From Sternotherus odoratus (lineage: Eukaryota; Chordata; Testudines; Kinosternidae): a DNA stretch of 64,000 nt. The stretch lies in contig JAVMKO010000022.1 in the NCBI GenBank assembly GCA_032164245.1, positions 14,693,845 to 14,757,844 of the forward strand. Direction: 5' to 3'. The notes below the pieces were generated by a model that saw only the letters and a program-made list of their open reading frames with translations, searched no databases and was not told the origin of the DNA. The number at the start of each line of letters is the position of its first letter. Within the stretch, counting starts at the first letter, position 1. Both the position numbers and the translations under genes were made by a program. This document shows positions 12,731 to 24,120 of the stretch, one piece after another.

Positions 12731-13020
12731 TACATTAGACTCTCAGTTATCCAGGATGATAGGGAAAAAATTAATCCTGGTTAATAAAATCCTGGATAAT
12801 CACCATCCATAGGAAATATGGGGAGCGGGGGTTGGTTCACCAGCCACCCTGCGCTGGGGGGAGGGGGTGTTGGTTCACTGGCTGCCCTGTGCCCTGGTGG
12901 GGGTTTTTTGTGTGTGCGCTTGGGGCGGCAACAAAGCCAGAGCTGACCCTGCGAGTTACACATATTTTTTTTTGACACCCTGGTTAATCCACAATCCTGG
13001 ATAATAGAGAGTCGACTGTA
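12731..13020. mobile_element. Tigger-like MITE (TTATCCAGGAT family)
   Basis: The left end TACATTAGACTCTCAGTTAT and the right end ATAATAGAGAGTCGACTGTA are inverted partners, followed inwards by CCAGGAT/ATCCTGG. Terminal TA dinucleotides fit mariner-type insertion. The 290-bp element has a GC-rich core with two imperfect copies of GGTTGGTTCACCAGCCACCC-like sequence and no transposase. Confidence 0.85.
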
Positions 13021-13029
13021 ATGGCTTCT

Positions 13030-13920
13030 CTCTGGTTATCTTCTGTCAAAATATGCTCACAAAAGCCTAACACAAATCTGTGTGACAGTTTAGTTTATCT
13101 TTTTCTAGTGTTGCACACCAGAGTTAATTTGAATCCTAAAGCTCCAAAGGTGAAAAATATAGAACTACTTAGACTAACGTTTTGATTAATCTGGGGGATC
13201 AGCCCAACACTGCTTAGAGATTTCAGGCTAAATCCTGTGCCACAAAACAGAATCCCCACAGAGGATTGGAAATTAGTAATGTTGGGTAAGGTGCTGCTAT
13301 GACTAGCACCTGACTGGCTCCATTGTGTTCCCACAAAATGCATGTGGAGGGGGACTGTATTCCCAGTCCTGTCTGCTGGAGCAGAGTGCATTCCTTTAAT
13401 GTCACACGTTCCACATAGTGGAGAGTATGATGTGGCTCACAATTTGGCTTTTAAATTAAGATCTGCAGTCTGGTAGAATCTTTCCCTACATCACTTCTGA
13501 CTTGGAATAAATTGTGTTTAGGATTTGGTAATCTGGGAGTTTTGTCCCACCTCTGAGAATTTCCTAATTTGAAATTGTTTCCTTCTGCTTCCTGAATATG
13601 TAAGATTTACAAATGTTGGCCTTTGATAGATGTATTAAATGGCACCAAAATGCTAAAAGTGGCTTCCCAGAACTGCTTGGTTGTCAAAAAAAAGAGATTC
13701 TCAGTATATTTTGTTGTATTCTATTCAGGCTCTTGCACCACACTCATTGCCTTGCTCTCTGAGCACCCAGATGGTGACATTTCCCTTGCATACACAAATT
13801 CAAACATGCATGCTTCAGGATCAGACAGTGCTTACAAGTTTAATTTCCGTTATCAACCCCTGCAAACCAAGACTTGGCCTCAGATAGTGAAGTCAGTCCA
13901 CATATTTTTATGCAGATCAT
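13030..13920. other. No gene seen
   Basis: Short frames only (at most 100 codons, 13623-13925 plus, no family). No repeat structure was noticed. Confidence 0.5.
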
Positions 13921-13923
13921 CTT

Positions 13924-14520
13924 AGAATATCACGGTTGGAAGGGACCTCAGGCGGTCATCTAGTCCAACCCCCTGCTCAAAGCAGGACACATCCCCAACT
14001 AAATCATCCCAGCCAGGGCTTTGTCAAACCGGGCCTTAAAACCTCTAAGGAAGGAGATTCCACCACCTCCCTAGGGAACCCATTCCAGTGCTTCACCACC
14101 CTCCTCGTGAAAATGTTTTTCCTAATATCCAACCTAAACCTCTCCCTCTCCAATTTAAGACCATTACTCCTTGTTCTGTCATCTGCTACCACTGAGAACA
14201 AACTAGATCCATCCTCTTTGGAACCCCCTTTCAGGTAGTAGAAAGCTGTTATCAAATCCCCCCTCATTCTTCTCTTCTGCAGACTAAACAATTCCAGTTC
14301 CCTCAGTCTCTCCTCATGAGTTATGTGCTCCTGCCCCCTGATCATTTTTGTTGCCCCACTTTCCATTTTTTCCACATCCTTCTTGTATTGTGGGGCCCAC
14401 AACTGGACACAGTACTCCAGATGAGGCCTCACCAATGCTGAATAGAGGGAAATGATCATGTCCCTCAATCTGCTGGCAATGCTCCTACTTGTACAGCCCA
14501 AAATGCCATTAACCATCTTG
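13924..14520 (-). mobile_element. CR1 LINE, C-terminal RT domain and 3' end
   Basis: On the minus strand 14516-14004 is an open 170-codon frame with the typical CR1 C-terminus: [62 protein letters not shown] and [20 protein letters not shown]. The 3' UTR block follows down to 13924. The frame is unbroken in this region, so this is one of the better-preserved CR1 ends here, but the insertion is 5'-truncated and non-autonomous. Confidence 0.9.
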
Positions 14521-14745
14521 GCACTGAATTGCGGTGTCTTTGTAAAGTCTCCAGGCAGCTTGCAGGGATTTCACTTTAGTCACTGTACCTTTTAATTTCT
14601 GTTTAGCTAACCTCCTCATTTTTGCATAGTTCCCCTTTCTGAAATTAAATGCCACAGTGTTGAGCTGTTGAGGTGTTCTTCTCACCACAGGAATGTTAAA
14701 TGTTGTTATATTATGGTCACTATTTCCAAGCACCCCAAATCAGTT
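14521..14745 (-). mobile_element. LINE-derived frame (CR1 endonuclease/RT linker?)
   Basis: The minus-strand frame 14733-14509 begins LGNSDHNITTFNI, which resembles the end of a CR1 endonuclease domain (LGNSDHxxVEF), followed by FNFRKGNYAKMRRL. It lies next to the RT C-terminus at 13924-14520 in the same orientation, so an internally deleted CR1 is likely. Confidence 0.55.
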
Positions 14746-14749
14746 TAAA

Positions 14750-15740
14750 TACAGCCTATTTATGACAAAAGACCTTTTTTTGTCTGTTCTCCTGAGAAAA
14801 AAACCAGTTTGAACCAATATATGCAAGCCTTCCTAGGTGCTGGAGGTACTTATAACCTGAGTGATTCACCTCAATCACACTCCTCCTTGCCCCCCACACT
14901 TTTAGTTCCCAGAGGAGTTGTGATAACCTTCTCACTGGCGTTGTATACAATTCCTACCCAACATAGTACAATCAACTTAATACAATATGGTCCCCAAAGA
15001 TATTGCATGCAATTGTCATATCTGTCACAGACTTCAATGAGGTTGTACCCACTGGCACTAGGACTATATTCAGTAGTGTTTCAATTAACACAAACTAGTG
15101 CAAGATCTGGAAGGTCCCCTTGAAGTCCAGTGTATGATCAGCTGTCCCCTATTGAAACATTGTTCCTTAGCGAAATAAAATATGTAACTCTTATGGGGTG
15201 GCTGACCTTTCCAAAGTGTGCTTTGATAAATCTCATCCTTTATCATGAATCATGACTAAGGTCTTTTGTCTCCAATTTGGCTATGCAATGTGCTGTCGCA
15301 CCAGAGCAGCTATTTATCTTGGCTAGTTTGTCGTGAATTCAAAGATTTAAATAATTCCAGGGCCCATGAATCAGAAACTAAACTATTCATCCAACTCCCT
15401 TTTTCTAATTTCCTGTTTTCTAGTGCCCAGAGCTACAGAACATTCAATCAAGACAGGAACTATCTCACCAGTCGGGGATTCTGTAGAACAGAAAACAGAC
15501 ATCATGCTAGTAGCAGTCCTATCTAAATAGCTTCTATCCAAGGCAAAAGCCGTACCAGAAGTGATGCAAAGGAATTATTCTAGTTAGACCTTTGTTACTG
15601 CAGAAGGGGACTGGACTAAAGTGATCTGGCCAGAGGGCCAGATCACAGAAGACTCAGACAGAGACAGGCTCTTGTGGGGCCAAGAAAGTGGGGATCTAAT
15701 GCCAGAGGGCACTACAGTAGTACGAGCTATTGCATTGCAG
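14750..15740. other. No gene seen
   Basis: No supported feature. Plus frames at 14809-15123 and 15266-15526 show no recognisable domain. Confidence 0.5.
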
Positions 15741-15744
15741 ACAT

Positions 15745-16035
15745 CCAGCAGGCAATGTAAACAATCCTATAGGTAATTAAACACCCGTGGCTGGCCCACG
15801 TCACCTGATTTGGGCTCACAGAGGTTTGGCTATTGGGCTGTTTCATTGTGGCTTAGAAGTTTGGCCTCTAGGTGGAGACCTGGGCTCCCACAGCCCAGTC
15901 TCCAGCCCAAGTCTGAACATCTGAGCCTCAGTTCCACAGCCCTGTAGCCTGAGCCCCGGAAGCCTGAGTCAGCTGACATGGGCCAGCTAGGGGGGTGGTG
16001 TGTTTAATTGCAGTGGTAGGATATAGCCGTACTGG
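15745..16035. repeat. Foldback element with long imperfect inverted ends
   Basis: The left arm contains AATTAAACACCCGTGGCTGG, CCCACGTCACCTGA and GGGCTC. The right arm contains the inverted equivalents GAGCC, TCAGCTGACATGGGCCAGC and GGTGTGTTTAATTGCAGTG. The two arms enclose a spacer rich in GGGCTCCCACAGCCCA-like sequence. A non-autonomous DNA transposon is the likely origin. Related right-arm sequence occurs at 18262-18385. Confidence 0.6.
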
Positions 16036-16635
16036 TGATCTAGCAACTTAGGGTAAGGGACAGCAACTAGGTCACAGGCAAAGATGGCCCTGCTTCCTAA
16101 TATATCAGAACTGCCTCCTTCTTTGTCCGGTAAGAGGTCTTTTGAGGGGTGGAGTAGAGTTCATCAGTATGAGAATGCCCTCTCCTTAATGTCCCTGGTT
16201 GTTGGAAGGGATTTGTTCCAAAGCGGACAGCTAGGTTAAGAATTTGTCACTTTCAAGATGCCTTGTGCCATGATACCAAAATACTTTTTCAGTAACACAC
16301 AGTCTGTCCAGAGTGCACACCCCAGTGTAATGCAATGTAATGTTTTCTTTGAGGCAGCAGCATTCTGAGGAATAACAGTCTCAAAAATGTAACACTAAGG
16401 CTCGTTGCCTAACATTCACTGAAATCAACAGGAATTGGGTGCCTAAATATATTGAGGCTCTGGGCCTTAGATATAGCAATAGGCATTATAGAAAAGCCTA
16501 AGATAGATAATAAATCTAGAAACTGGTATTGCAGTGCTTTGATGCTCATAGAAATAGAGAGAGGCTGCAGAACATATTTATGTGGGCTTTTCAGTGCTTA
16601 ATTATTACACCAGGTCTAATAATAACATTTTGTAT

Positions 16636-17470
16636 TGCTCTCTGTTGGGGTTCATGCTCCCGAGTACTGGGCAACGCAGCCTAGTGGCCCAAGTCTGTAG
16701 GCTCGCCCTTAATTCAGGGCGGGCCAGCCCAGTGGCCCAAGTCCGGTGGGGGCGCCCTGAGATGTCTGGGCAAAGTGGCCGGGGAGGGCCAGGGTCCATA
16801 TAACCGTCCTAGGGTTCAGGGCAGGGCGGCTTAGAGGCCTGAGTCTATTAGCGGACCCTGGTCTCAGGGTAATATGGTCCAACAGCCGGAGTCTATCAAG
16901 ATGGGCCGCCACATGTGGGTGTGGTGGCCTAGGTGAGGGGGGCCCGGGGCCCACCCACCTCCACCGGGCCCCGACCTAGGGCCCTAACAGTGGCTTGGTA
17001 CCTCGCCACTAACTCAGCAGGGGGTTTCCACCGAAACACGCTGAGCTAGCCCCGGTGGGAGGTACCACTCTAGGACCAGCCCTGGGTCACTTCCTACCGG
17101 ACCTTCTTCAGGGGTCTCCCACGCATCCTCACCTCCTCCTCGCGTTGGTGGGTCAGTTGCCCTCCCCCCCCAGCAGCTCCCATGGCTCGGCTCCTCGCAG
17201 GCCAGGAAAAGCCTCGGGTCCTGGTACCTCCTAGGGCTGCGGCTGATCCACTGCAGGAGCCTCCGAGGCGCGTCCTTCTCCCTCAGCGGGCCACCTAGAA
17301 TGAGGTGGGCTCCTTGCTTTTATACTGTCAGAGCAACTGGAGCATGCCCAGCGCCTTGGGGGGGGTGGGACTTCCGCTGCCAGTGCTGCTGGTTTAACCC
17401 CTTCTGTGCTAGCCCCATCCCACTCTCCCTTTTGGGTTTGTGGGGTTTTATTTCACTTGTTCACTCAATT
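16636..17470 (-). mobile_element. GC-rich LTR-like element with minus-strand TATA box
   Basis: This is a compact GC-rich island in AT-rich DNA. The left half (16670-16900) is built of degenerate units of about 75 bp sharing AGTGGCCCAAGTCYG and CAGGGCGGGCC. Near 17312-17322 the minus strand reads CAGTATAAAAGCAAGGAG, a TATA box followed by what could be a cap region, and CTTAACCCC-type motifs lie upstream of it on that strand. TGTTGGGG (16643) and CCCCTACT (17471) could be the termini. This organisation suggests an LTR or promoter-bearing retroelement end on the minus strand. No TSD or protein was found, so the class is uncertain. Confidence 0.4.
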
Positions 17471-17479
17471 CCCCTACTG

Positions 17480-18255
17480 GTATAACTGGATTTCTTCACA
17501 AGGGGTCTAACTTAATTTGAACTGAATACATAGAATTGCAGACCACAGTGAAGTAAGACTATTATAAATGTACTAGTAAACTTGAGAGCTGCACGTTACA
17601 TTAAATAGCCTCAGGGGATTTCTGCCACACTTTGGCTTCACATTCTGATTTAGTTTACACCAAATTCTGACGTAATTTACACCAACACAAGTAGGGTTTC
17701 CCCTATATTTATATGAATGTAAGTAGTTCCCAATTATGGAATCTGACTGTGTTGATTCACTATCCAAAAATACAGAGTATTATTCATGTTTCTAACTTGT
17801 AATAATTTAACAAACCCATTAGTTCCCTGATCCAATAAACATTTGAACAATAAGTTCAAATTACCTTCTGTTCACTTGTATCCATGTGTTCAAGGAGAAT
17901 TCCAGCAGTTGCCCATTTCAGGAAAATAAGCCATGTCTGGTAAATCTGTATGTAATATAGCTTCAGTGTGTAACCCAAATATGTGTCATGTGACATGACA
18001 GTGAAATAATAGACTATGTTGTGATGGCCACAGGAACTAAAATATAGTACATGGGAAATCCATACTTATGGGTCAGCATTTTCTATTATGTTTAAAAAAA
18101 ATTGGCAGTGGGTTTAACATATAATGATATTTATTTTTGTATCATATTGTTATGGCAAGCATAACCTGATCAAGCTATTAAACACGGTCTTTGGGGTTAT
18201 TTTTCTTAGCATGCAAGCAAGTTTTCAGTCTTGAGAAGACATACCTCTCCAATGA
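17480..18255. other. No gene seen
   Basis: AT-rich presumed unique DNA with only short frames. Confidence 0.5.
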
Positions 18256-18261
18256 GGGAGG

Positions 18262-18385
18262 AGGGTCCCAGAGCTCAGGCTCCAAGCCACGCCCAAATGT
18301 CTACAACACCTGCAGCCTGGGCACTGTGTTCCTGAGTCAGCTGACATGAGCCGCTGCAGATGTTTAATGGAAGTGTAGATAAAAG
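18262..18385 (+). repeat. Partial copy of the 15745-16035 foldback family
   Basis: CCTGAGTCAGCTGACATG, GAGCC and ATGTTTAATGGAAGTGTAGA occur in the same order as the right arm of the element at 15745-16035 (CCTGAGTCAGCTGACATG, GGCCAGC, GTGTTTAATTGCAGTG). The left arm is reduced to CGCCCAAATGTCTACAACA. Confidence 0.5.
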
Positions 18386-18859
18386 CAATGAGGCTGAGGC
18401 TCTGAGCAGTCTGAGTGCAGAGCTTCATTCCCCGAGTCCTGGAGCCCAGGAATCTGTGTGGAGACAGTGAGGCAGAGAAGCTGGCTAGCATCATCCTTCA
18501 CATTTGAAGAGCAGCGGCAGCAAGTAGGCCTGGTAAGGAGAGGGGTTTCTGCTGGATGGCAAGGGGTAGGCCTGAGGCACTCCATGGCCCAAGTGGTGGG
18601 GTAAGCTTTGCACATATCTGCAGCCTGGGAGGGCTCTGCTGCATGGTGAAGGGGGCCTTTTGCCAGGTTGGGGGCTCTGCTACTTCCCCGCCGTTCTGAC
18701 TGGTGGTAAGGGTAGCTTTTGGTTTGCTGGAGAACTCTGGCTGGGAGTTCTGCTGTTTGGCAGGGGCCTTTGGCCAGTTGGGTGTTGCCCAGTGGATGAG
18801 CCTTCTGGCCAGTGATGGCCAGAGTTGTTCTTCAGGTGCTTGCTCATATTGATTCCAAT

Positions 18860-19452
18860 TAGGTGCGTGCTCGCTGCGCGCACAGTTGTCAGAAGGTTTT
18901 TCCCCTAGCAGCACCCATCAGGTTGGCTGTGGAGCCCCCTGGAGTCACACCTTCATGGTGCCACATATAGGGCCCTGCCAACCTGCCACTTGTCCAGTTG
19001 CTTCTTACCTCCAGTGGGGGTCATTGGAGCATTTTAACTCTCATCTTAAAGTTGTTTGTAGGTACAGTAGTTAGGTATCTGAACTTGGGATACTGGAGGG
19101 TATTTCTCCCTCTCCCCATTTCCCCATCCCTCTCCCAGACCCAGGGCATGCCTCGGACCCAGGAGTTTAAACTGTGTGGGGTTTGCCAAAAGCTATGCCC
19201 AAGGGCAACCTGCACGTGGCTTGTCTAGAGTGTCTGGAGGAGTCCCATGACATGTACAGGTGTAAGATCTGTAGGAGCTTTTGCCCCCCACGAAGAAAGA
19301 GAGGGATCACAGTTTAAAACTGCTGCCAATCGAAGCAGTTCTGCCCCCTCAGTCCACGTCGACTCCAGTGGACGCGGCACTAGGCTCTCGGCATCAGTGC
19401 ACAGCACACCGGCTTTGATCCGGGAGGTGCTGAGGAAGGACTTGGTCAGTTC
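18860..19452 (+). mobile_element. Retroelement 5' part: leader and gag-like Cys-rich frame
   Basis: A leader (GTGGAGCCCCCTGGAGTCAC near 18928, GCCACATATAGGGCCCTGCC near 18959) precedes an ATG at 19148. The reading begins with MPRTQEF and has C-x2-C-x3-C spacing in KLCGVCQKLC. After a frameshift near 19217 it continues as ACLECLEESHDMYRCKICRS, followed by a basic PPRRKR stretch. Paired CxxC motifs and a basic patch fit the gag of DIRS- or Gypsy-type retrotransposons in turtles. Sequence identity stops abruptly near 19452, so the element is truncated and dead. Confidence 0.55.
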
Positions 19453-19469
19453 TTATATTATGGGAACAA

Positions 19470-19880
19470 GTAAATAAATTTCCCTTATTCACTTTCTTCA
19501 CACCACTTGTAATTTTAAATACCTCTATCATATCCCCCTTTGTCTCCTCTTTTCCAAACTGAAAAGTCCTAGCATCTTTAATCTTTTCTCATGTGGGACC
19601 TGTTCCAAACCCCTAATCATTTTAGTTACCCGTCTCTGAACCTTTTCTAATGTCAGTATGTGTTTTTTTGAGATGAGGAGACCACATCTGAACGTTGTAT
19701 TCAAAATGTGAGTGCACCCTGGATTTATATAAGAGTAATAAAATATTCTCCGTCTTATTCGCTATCTGTTTGTTCATTAGGCAAAATTCTTTGACTTGGG
19801 AGGGTTTATTTACCAAAAGAGTGTGGGTGTTAGTCCAGATTGAGTCAAGGTGCAAACTTCACTTAAGTGTGAGTGGAATG
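19470..19880 (-). mobile_element. CR1/L2-type LINE fragment
   Basis: The minus-strand frame 19855-19622 contains [39 protein letters not shown] and downstream blocks in other frames (CCACATCTGAACG, GTCTCCTCTTTTCCAAACTG on the plus strand). [15 protein letters not shown] is the LEYCVQFWSPHYKK motif of CR1-clade RT C-termini. The copy is heavily mutated. Confidence 0.7.
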
Positions 19881-20169
19881 TGTCCAAGTGAGTCATCTGC
19901 TGATCTATCCAGATGTCAGTTTTTTGGACACCTTTGCTTACCATCTTCATCAACAAATTAAATTACCAGATATAACTATGGTGGGTAATGTAACATACAC
20001 ATAAGAAAACATTACAAAGCATTGAGAGAGGTACTAAAATGAAACTCACCAATTGAATTCTAAGAGCATCTGTAAGCATGTGCTCTCTGATTGTATTAAA
20101 AAAAATAGAAAATAAATCCCACACAGTAAGAAACAAAACAAAAAAGACCTGTAAGTATTCATCTTAGAA

Positions 20170-20957
20170 CAGGGGTGGGCAAACTTTTTGGCCCAAGGGC
20201 CACATTGGGGTTGCAAAATTGTATGGTGGGCCGGGTAGGGAAGGCTGTGCCTCCCCAAACAGCCTGGCCCAACCTCCCTATCAACCGCCTTCCACTTCCC
20301 GCCCCCTGACTGCCCCCCTCAGAACCGTCGATCAATCCAACCCGCCCCCATTCCTTGTCCCCTGATCGCCTCATCCAGAGACCCCACCGCCCCTAACCAC
20401 CCCCTGCAGGACCCCATCCCCTATTTAAGATCCCCTGCTCCTTGTCCCCTGACTGCCCCCTCCCGAGACCCTCCCATCCTGACTGCCCCCCCAGGACCTC
20501 ACACCCTATCCAACCCCACCTGCTCCCTCTCTCCTTACTGCCCTGACCCCTATCCACACCCCCATCCCCTAACTGCCCACCCAGGACTCCCCGCCCCTTA
20601 TCCAACCCCCCACTCCCCGTCCTCTGACTGCCCCCCCGAACCTCTGCCCCATACAACCCCCCTCCCCCACTCCCTATCCCCTGACTGCCCCCTGGGACTC
20701 CCTGACCTTTATCCAACCCCCCACCTCCACCCCCCTTTCCATGCCCCTCAGAGCAACATGTTTGGCAGCCGCAGAGCCCGGCTTAATGGACCTGCAGCAG
20801 CGCACAGTCCTGCCCTCCAGAGTGCTGCCCATGCAGTGGTGTGGCTGCAGGGAAGAGGGTGCAACAGGGGAAGGACTTGGGGTAGCCTCCCTGCCCGGGA
20901 GATCAGGACGGTCCCATGGGCCAGATGTGGCCCACGGGCGTAGTTTGTCCACCCTTG
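20170..20957. mobile_element. hAT-type MITE, 788 bp, perfect 8-bp TSD
   Basis: Termini CAGGGGTGGGCAAACTTTTT and TAGTTTGTCCACCCTTG are inverted partners. The flanking 8-mers TCTTAGAA at 20162-20169 and 20958-20965 are identical. Inside are many degenerate copies of CCCCTGACTGCCCCC-type sequence (20290-20720), a cytosine-rich internal repeat that opens spurious frames on both strands. No transposase is present, so it depends on an autonomous hAT element in trans. Confidence 0.95.
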
Positions 20958-20965
20958 TCTTAGAA

Positions 20966-22985
20966 TAACCAATGTCTTAGTGATAGAAAAAAATGCTTAG
21001 AAGTTCAATTTTTTTCTTCAGTTTATACTGTCTAGGCTGTTATCACTTCCATACAGGATCTTGTAGTTTACAAATGTGGGGGGAGGGAGGAACAGACAAG
21101 CCATTCTCAACAGACGGCGTAAAAGTTACCACAAAAGTGTCTGCTTTGCATTAGGATTAACTTTCTTTGTGCTATATCCTGAATCTGTCCCTTGTTACAG
21201 AGATGAGAAGAGCAGTGCCTATGTGGATGGAATTCACAATGGTTATGTATTTCATCATGTTCATTCACTCTGTCTAATGCAGTACATTATTGTGTCTAGA
21301 TTTGTGGTCTTCTGGAGCACTGACATGATTTCTGAGAATGGTGTCATCATTTTTAACCTCCTGCCGTCATTAAGTCCTTAAAGAAGTTGAAACAAACAAG
21401 CCGAGAATGCAAAATTCTGCTCTTCAGATTTCTTAAAAATGCGGCTGTTGAAGCTTTCACAGTATGTTCCATATTCTTAGCTTTTGTTTTGAGTTTTGTT
21501 AGTTTTATTCTAGAAATGCATCTTCACTATGGAGAATATTCAATTCAGGTTTCCTCTTCAGAGGAAACAATACCATCCCAAACGAGATGTTTTGCCCAGA
21601 TAACGGCTGGAGGATGTGGACAGAGAGTGGAAGCGAATATTAAGCCAGTAATAGCTTGCTGTGATGTCAGTTTTTTTGGGTGAAAGTGAATCTAGTGGTT
21701 CTTATCACTTTTTTCCTCCTTACTACCATGTCAAAAGGGCTCTGTAAAGTGAATTATGTGGTAAATGTGGGTTGTTTTGTTTTTCCATATTTGAGGGATA
21801 CCACAGGGTTGGTTACTCAAGGAGCGAAACCACAAGAAAAAGGAATTCAGAGTCTCCTGGTTTCTTTTAGATCAGTGGATGGAAGAAACACATAGAATCT
21901 ATATGGGCGGGAAGTGGCTTTCTCTAACAAAATGAAAGAGAAACTCTTGATTGAAAACTACAGCTCAGTAAATGTGAGGTTATTCCGTCTGTAATGGGAA
22001 AGAGGAGCATTGGATTTGTTCATTGGTTGCTTTCTATGTTCCTTGGTTAGGCATTCCATCCACAGTGATAGTTTTCTCTGTAAACAAGCAATGTACTTCT
22101 AAATAATTGAGCAACAGTATTTTATTAGCAATGAACTATGTATACTGGAGAACCTATAATAGAGAAAATGTGATGCCATAAGATGCAAAACCCTCATCTT
22201 AAAAATGATTGAAATTTACATTCAACTGGACATAAAATGAAAAGACTACAAACATTGTCTAAATGCTCTAAAAATTAACAGAATAAGGATTAAGAATGAA
22301 AAAAAAAATTGGATCAGATAGTTTGGAAGAGACCAGCTCCAAACACTAAAATAAAATCTGCTGGAGTCACATATAAAGTAACTAAAAAACTGATAAGCTC
22401 AGAAATAATAAAAGATTAGGCTGGAGATTGAATTCTGTGACTGGTCTGAATATAGTTGAGAATTTTGGTTTGGACTCATTTACACTGTGGATAGAAAAGC
22501 TTCTCTTTTTTTTTTTTCTCTATGTGCCTTAGATCCAGTGGACGATGGTTTAAAAAAAAGAAAAGAAAATTTGCCATTTTATAAGAAAAGGCTATAAATG
22601 CAACTAGATGTAAAGACTTCATTTTTTCTTTCAAAAAAATCATATAAAGAATTGCTACTCATTTTCTTTCAGTTTCTGACTGACTACATAGCACCATCTA
22701 GAGGCCTGGAAGGCACTCCTTTGCCAGATTTGTCATTCAGCCTAAAACCTAATTTTTCACAAATTTATGGGCCAGTTTTATTTGAAAGTATTGAATATCT
22801 ACATTGCCAAGGCGATAGGTGTCTTAGAAATATAAGATAGATGAGAAACCTCCCACACGTACACAGATTTTAGTCACAATGTGTGTGCATTTCCTTTAGC
22901 CTCTTTGTCTCATGTTAATTTAGTATATTTGATGGAGATTCTCAGCTATTCAGATACTTTTAATATTACAGCAAATATCTCTGAT
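20966..22985. other. No gene seen
   Basis: Presumed unique DNA. Plus frames at 21076-21381, 21387-21683 and 21680-21895 follow each other but show no family resemblance, splice logic or codon bias that I can support. Confidence 0.45.
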
Positions 22986-22999
22986 CTCTGGACCTTAGT

Positions 23000-23640
23000 C
23001 ATGTGCTGATGACACATCAGGCAGTCCAGTTCTTCCACTGATTATGATCTGTTGCCACTTGTTCTGTCTTCTCAGGTGATGCCAGTGCACTTAATATCCT
23101 CTGTCACTGTCTTCTGCCAGTTATTCCTTGGCCTGACTCATTTTTTCTTTCCTCCCTCAAGTAGCATGTCTCCCATCTTCCATAAGGTGTACATGTCCCA
23201 ATCACCTGAGCCTTCATTTGATATTTTTGATGTCTGGCTCTGTCCGCTCCCTTACTTTTTTTTGTTTTTCCATGAAATGTGTAATATCCTCCTCAGCCAT
23301 CTGTAATGGGCAGCCTCCAATATGGTTTTGTTAGCCAAGTCAGTGCTCTGTGCAGTAGCATGGTTAGTACAATTGCATGGTATCAGCTGACCTTCAGTTT
23401 GGTATGGAGACCTCTGTTTTGATCAGATGTTGCTTTTCCTGATCTCACATGAATATTTGTTTCATGGCCACCTTCAAATGTCATCCCCAGATAGCAAAAC
23501 TGCTCTGTTTGATTTCTTTTCCATCCATGGACACCTCTGCACTTATTGTCCAGCTGTCTATTTTCATAATCTTGGGTTTTCTCTCTGTTTTCTTTAGCCA
23601 GAGGCAGGAGGCCAGTAACCTGAGCCACACCACCCAAGGC
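23000..23640 (-). mobile_element. RTE-like LINE fragment
   Basis: On the minus strand 23637-23383 contains WKRNQTEQFCYLGMTFEG and later RSGKAT and GLHTKLKVS. This resembles the FKYLGSxISEDG...RIxKA thumb segment of RTE/BovB RT. The sequence from 23000 to 23380 continues in the same style with stops. The assignment is by motif only. Confidence 0.55.
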
Positions 23641-24120
23641 TGAAGCCCTCAGGCTTCAGCTTCAGCCCTCGGCAGTGGAGTTCAGGCTTCAGCCCCAGAC
23701 ACCAGCAAGTCTAAGCCGGGAAAATAGGGTCGTGACCAGTTGCCAACTTTCACACGGTAAATAAACATCCCAACTTTCACAATAAGCCAAAAATCAAGCT
23801 AATCCCCATTTCAAAACCAGGCCAAAACAAGTCAACGCCTGAGAATCCCAACACTATGTGACTAGATTTCCCCCCAGCAAGCAGTCTGGGACTGTGAAGG
23901 GTCCGCTGTGCACCTCTGACTCTCTCCCCCCAAACTTGCACGTGCTTCCCCCCCTCCTTGCCCCTGCTTGCTGGGAGCCGATCAAAAAAAGAAGCAACAA
24001 TCTACAAGCCATAAACTAGCCAACAAGCAACTCATAAACCAATTAAGCCAAAAACAAGCCCAATTTTTTTCCCACAGGTTTGGCGCCCCACAGTTAGAGA
24101 ACTACTGCCTTAGATCATTA

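Noticed and set aside
21076..21895. Three successive plus-strand frames as exons of one gene
   Set aside because: No conserved domain, no consistent splice sites at their borders and no codon bias; lengths are within random expectation.
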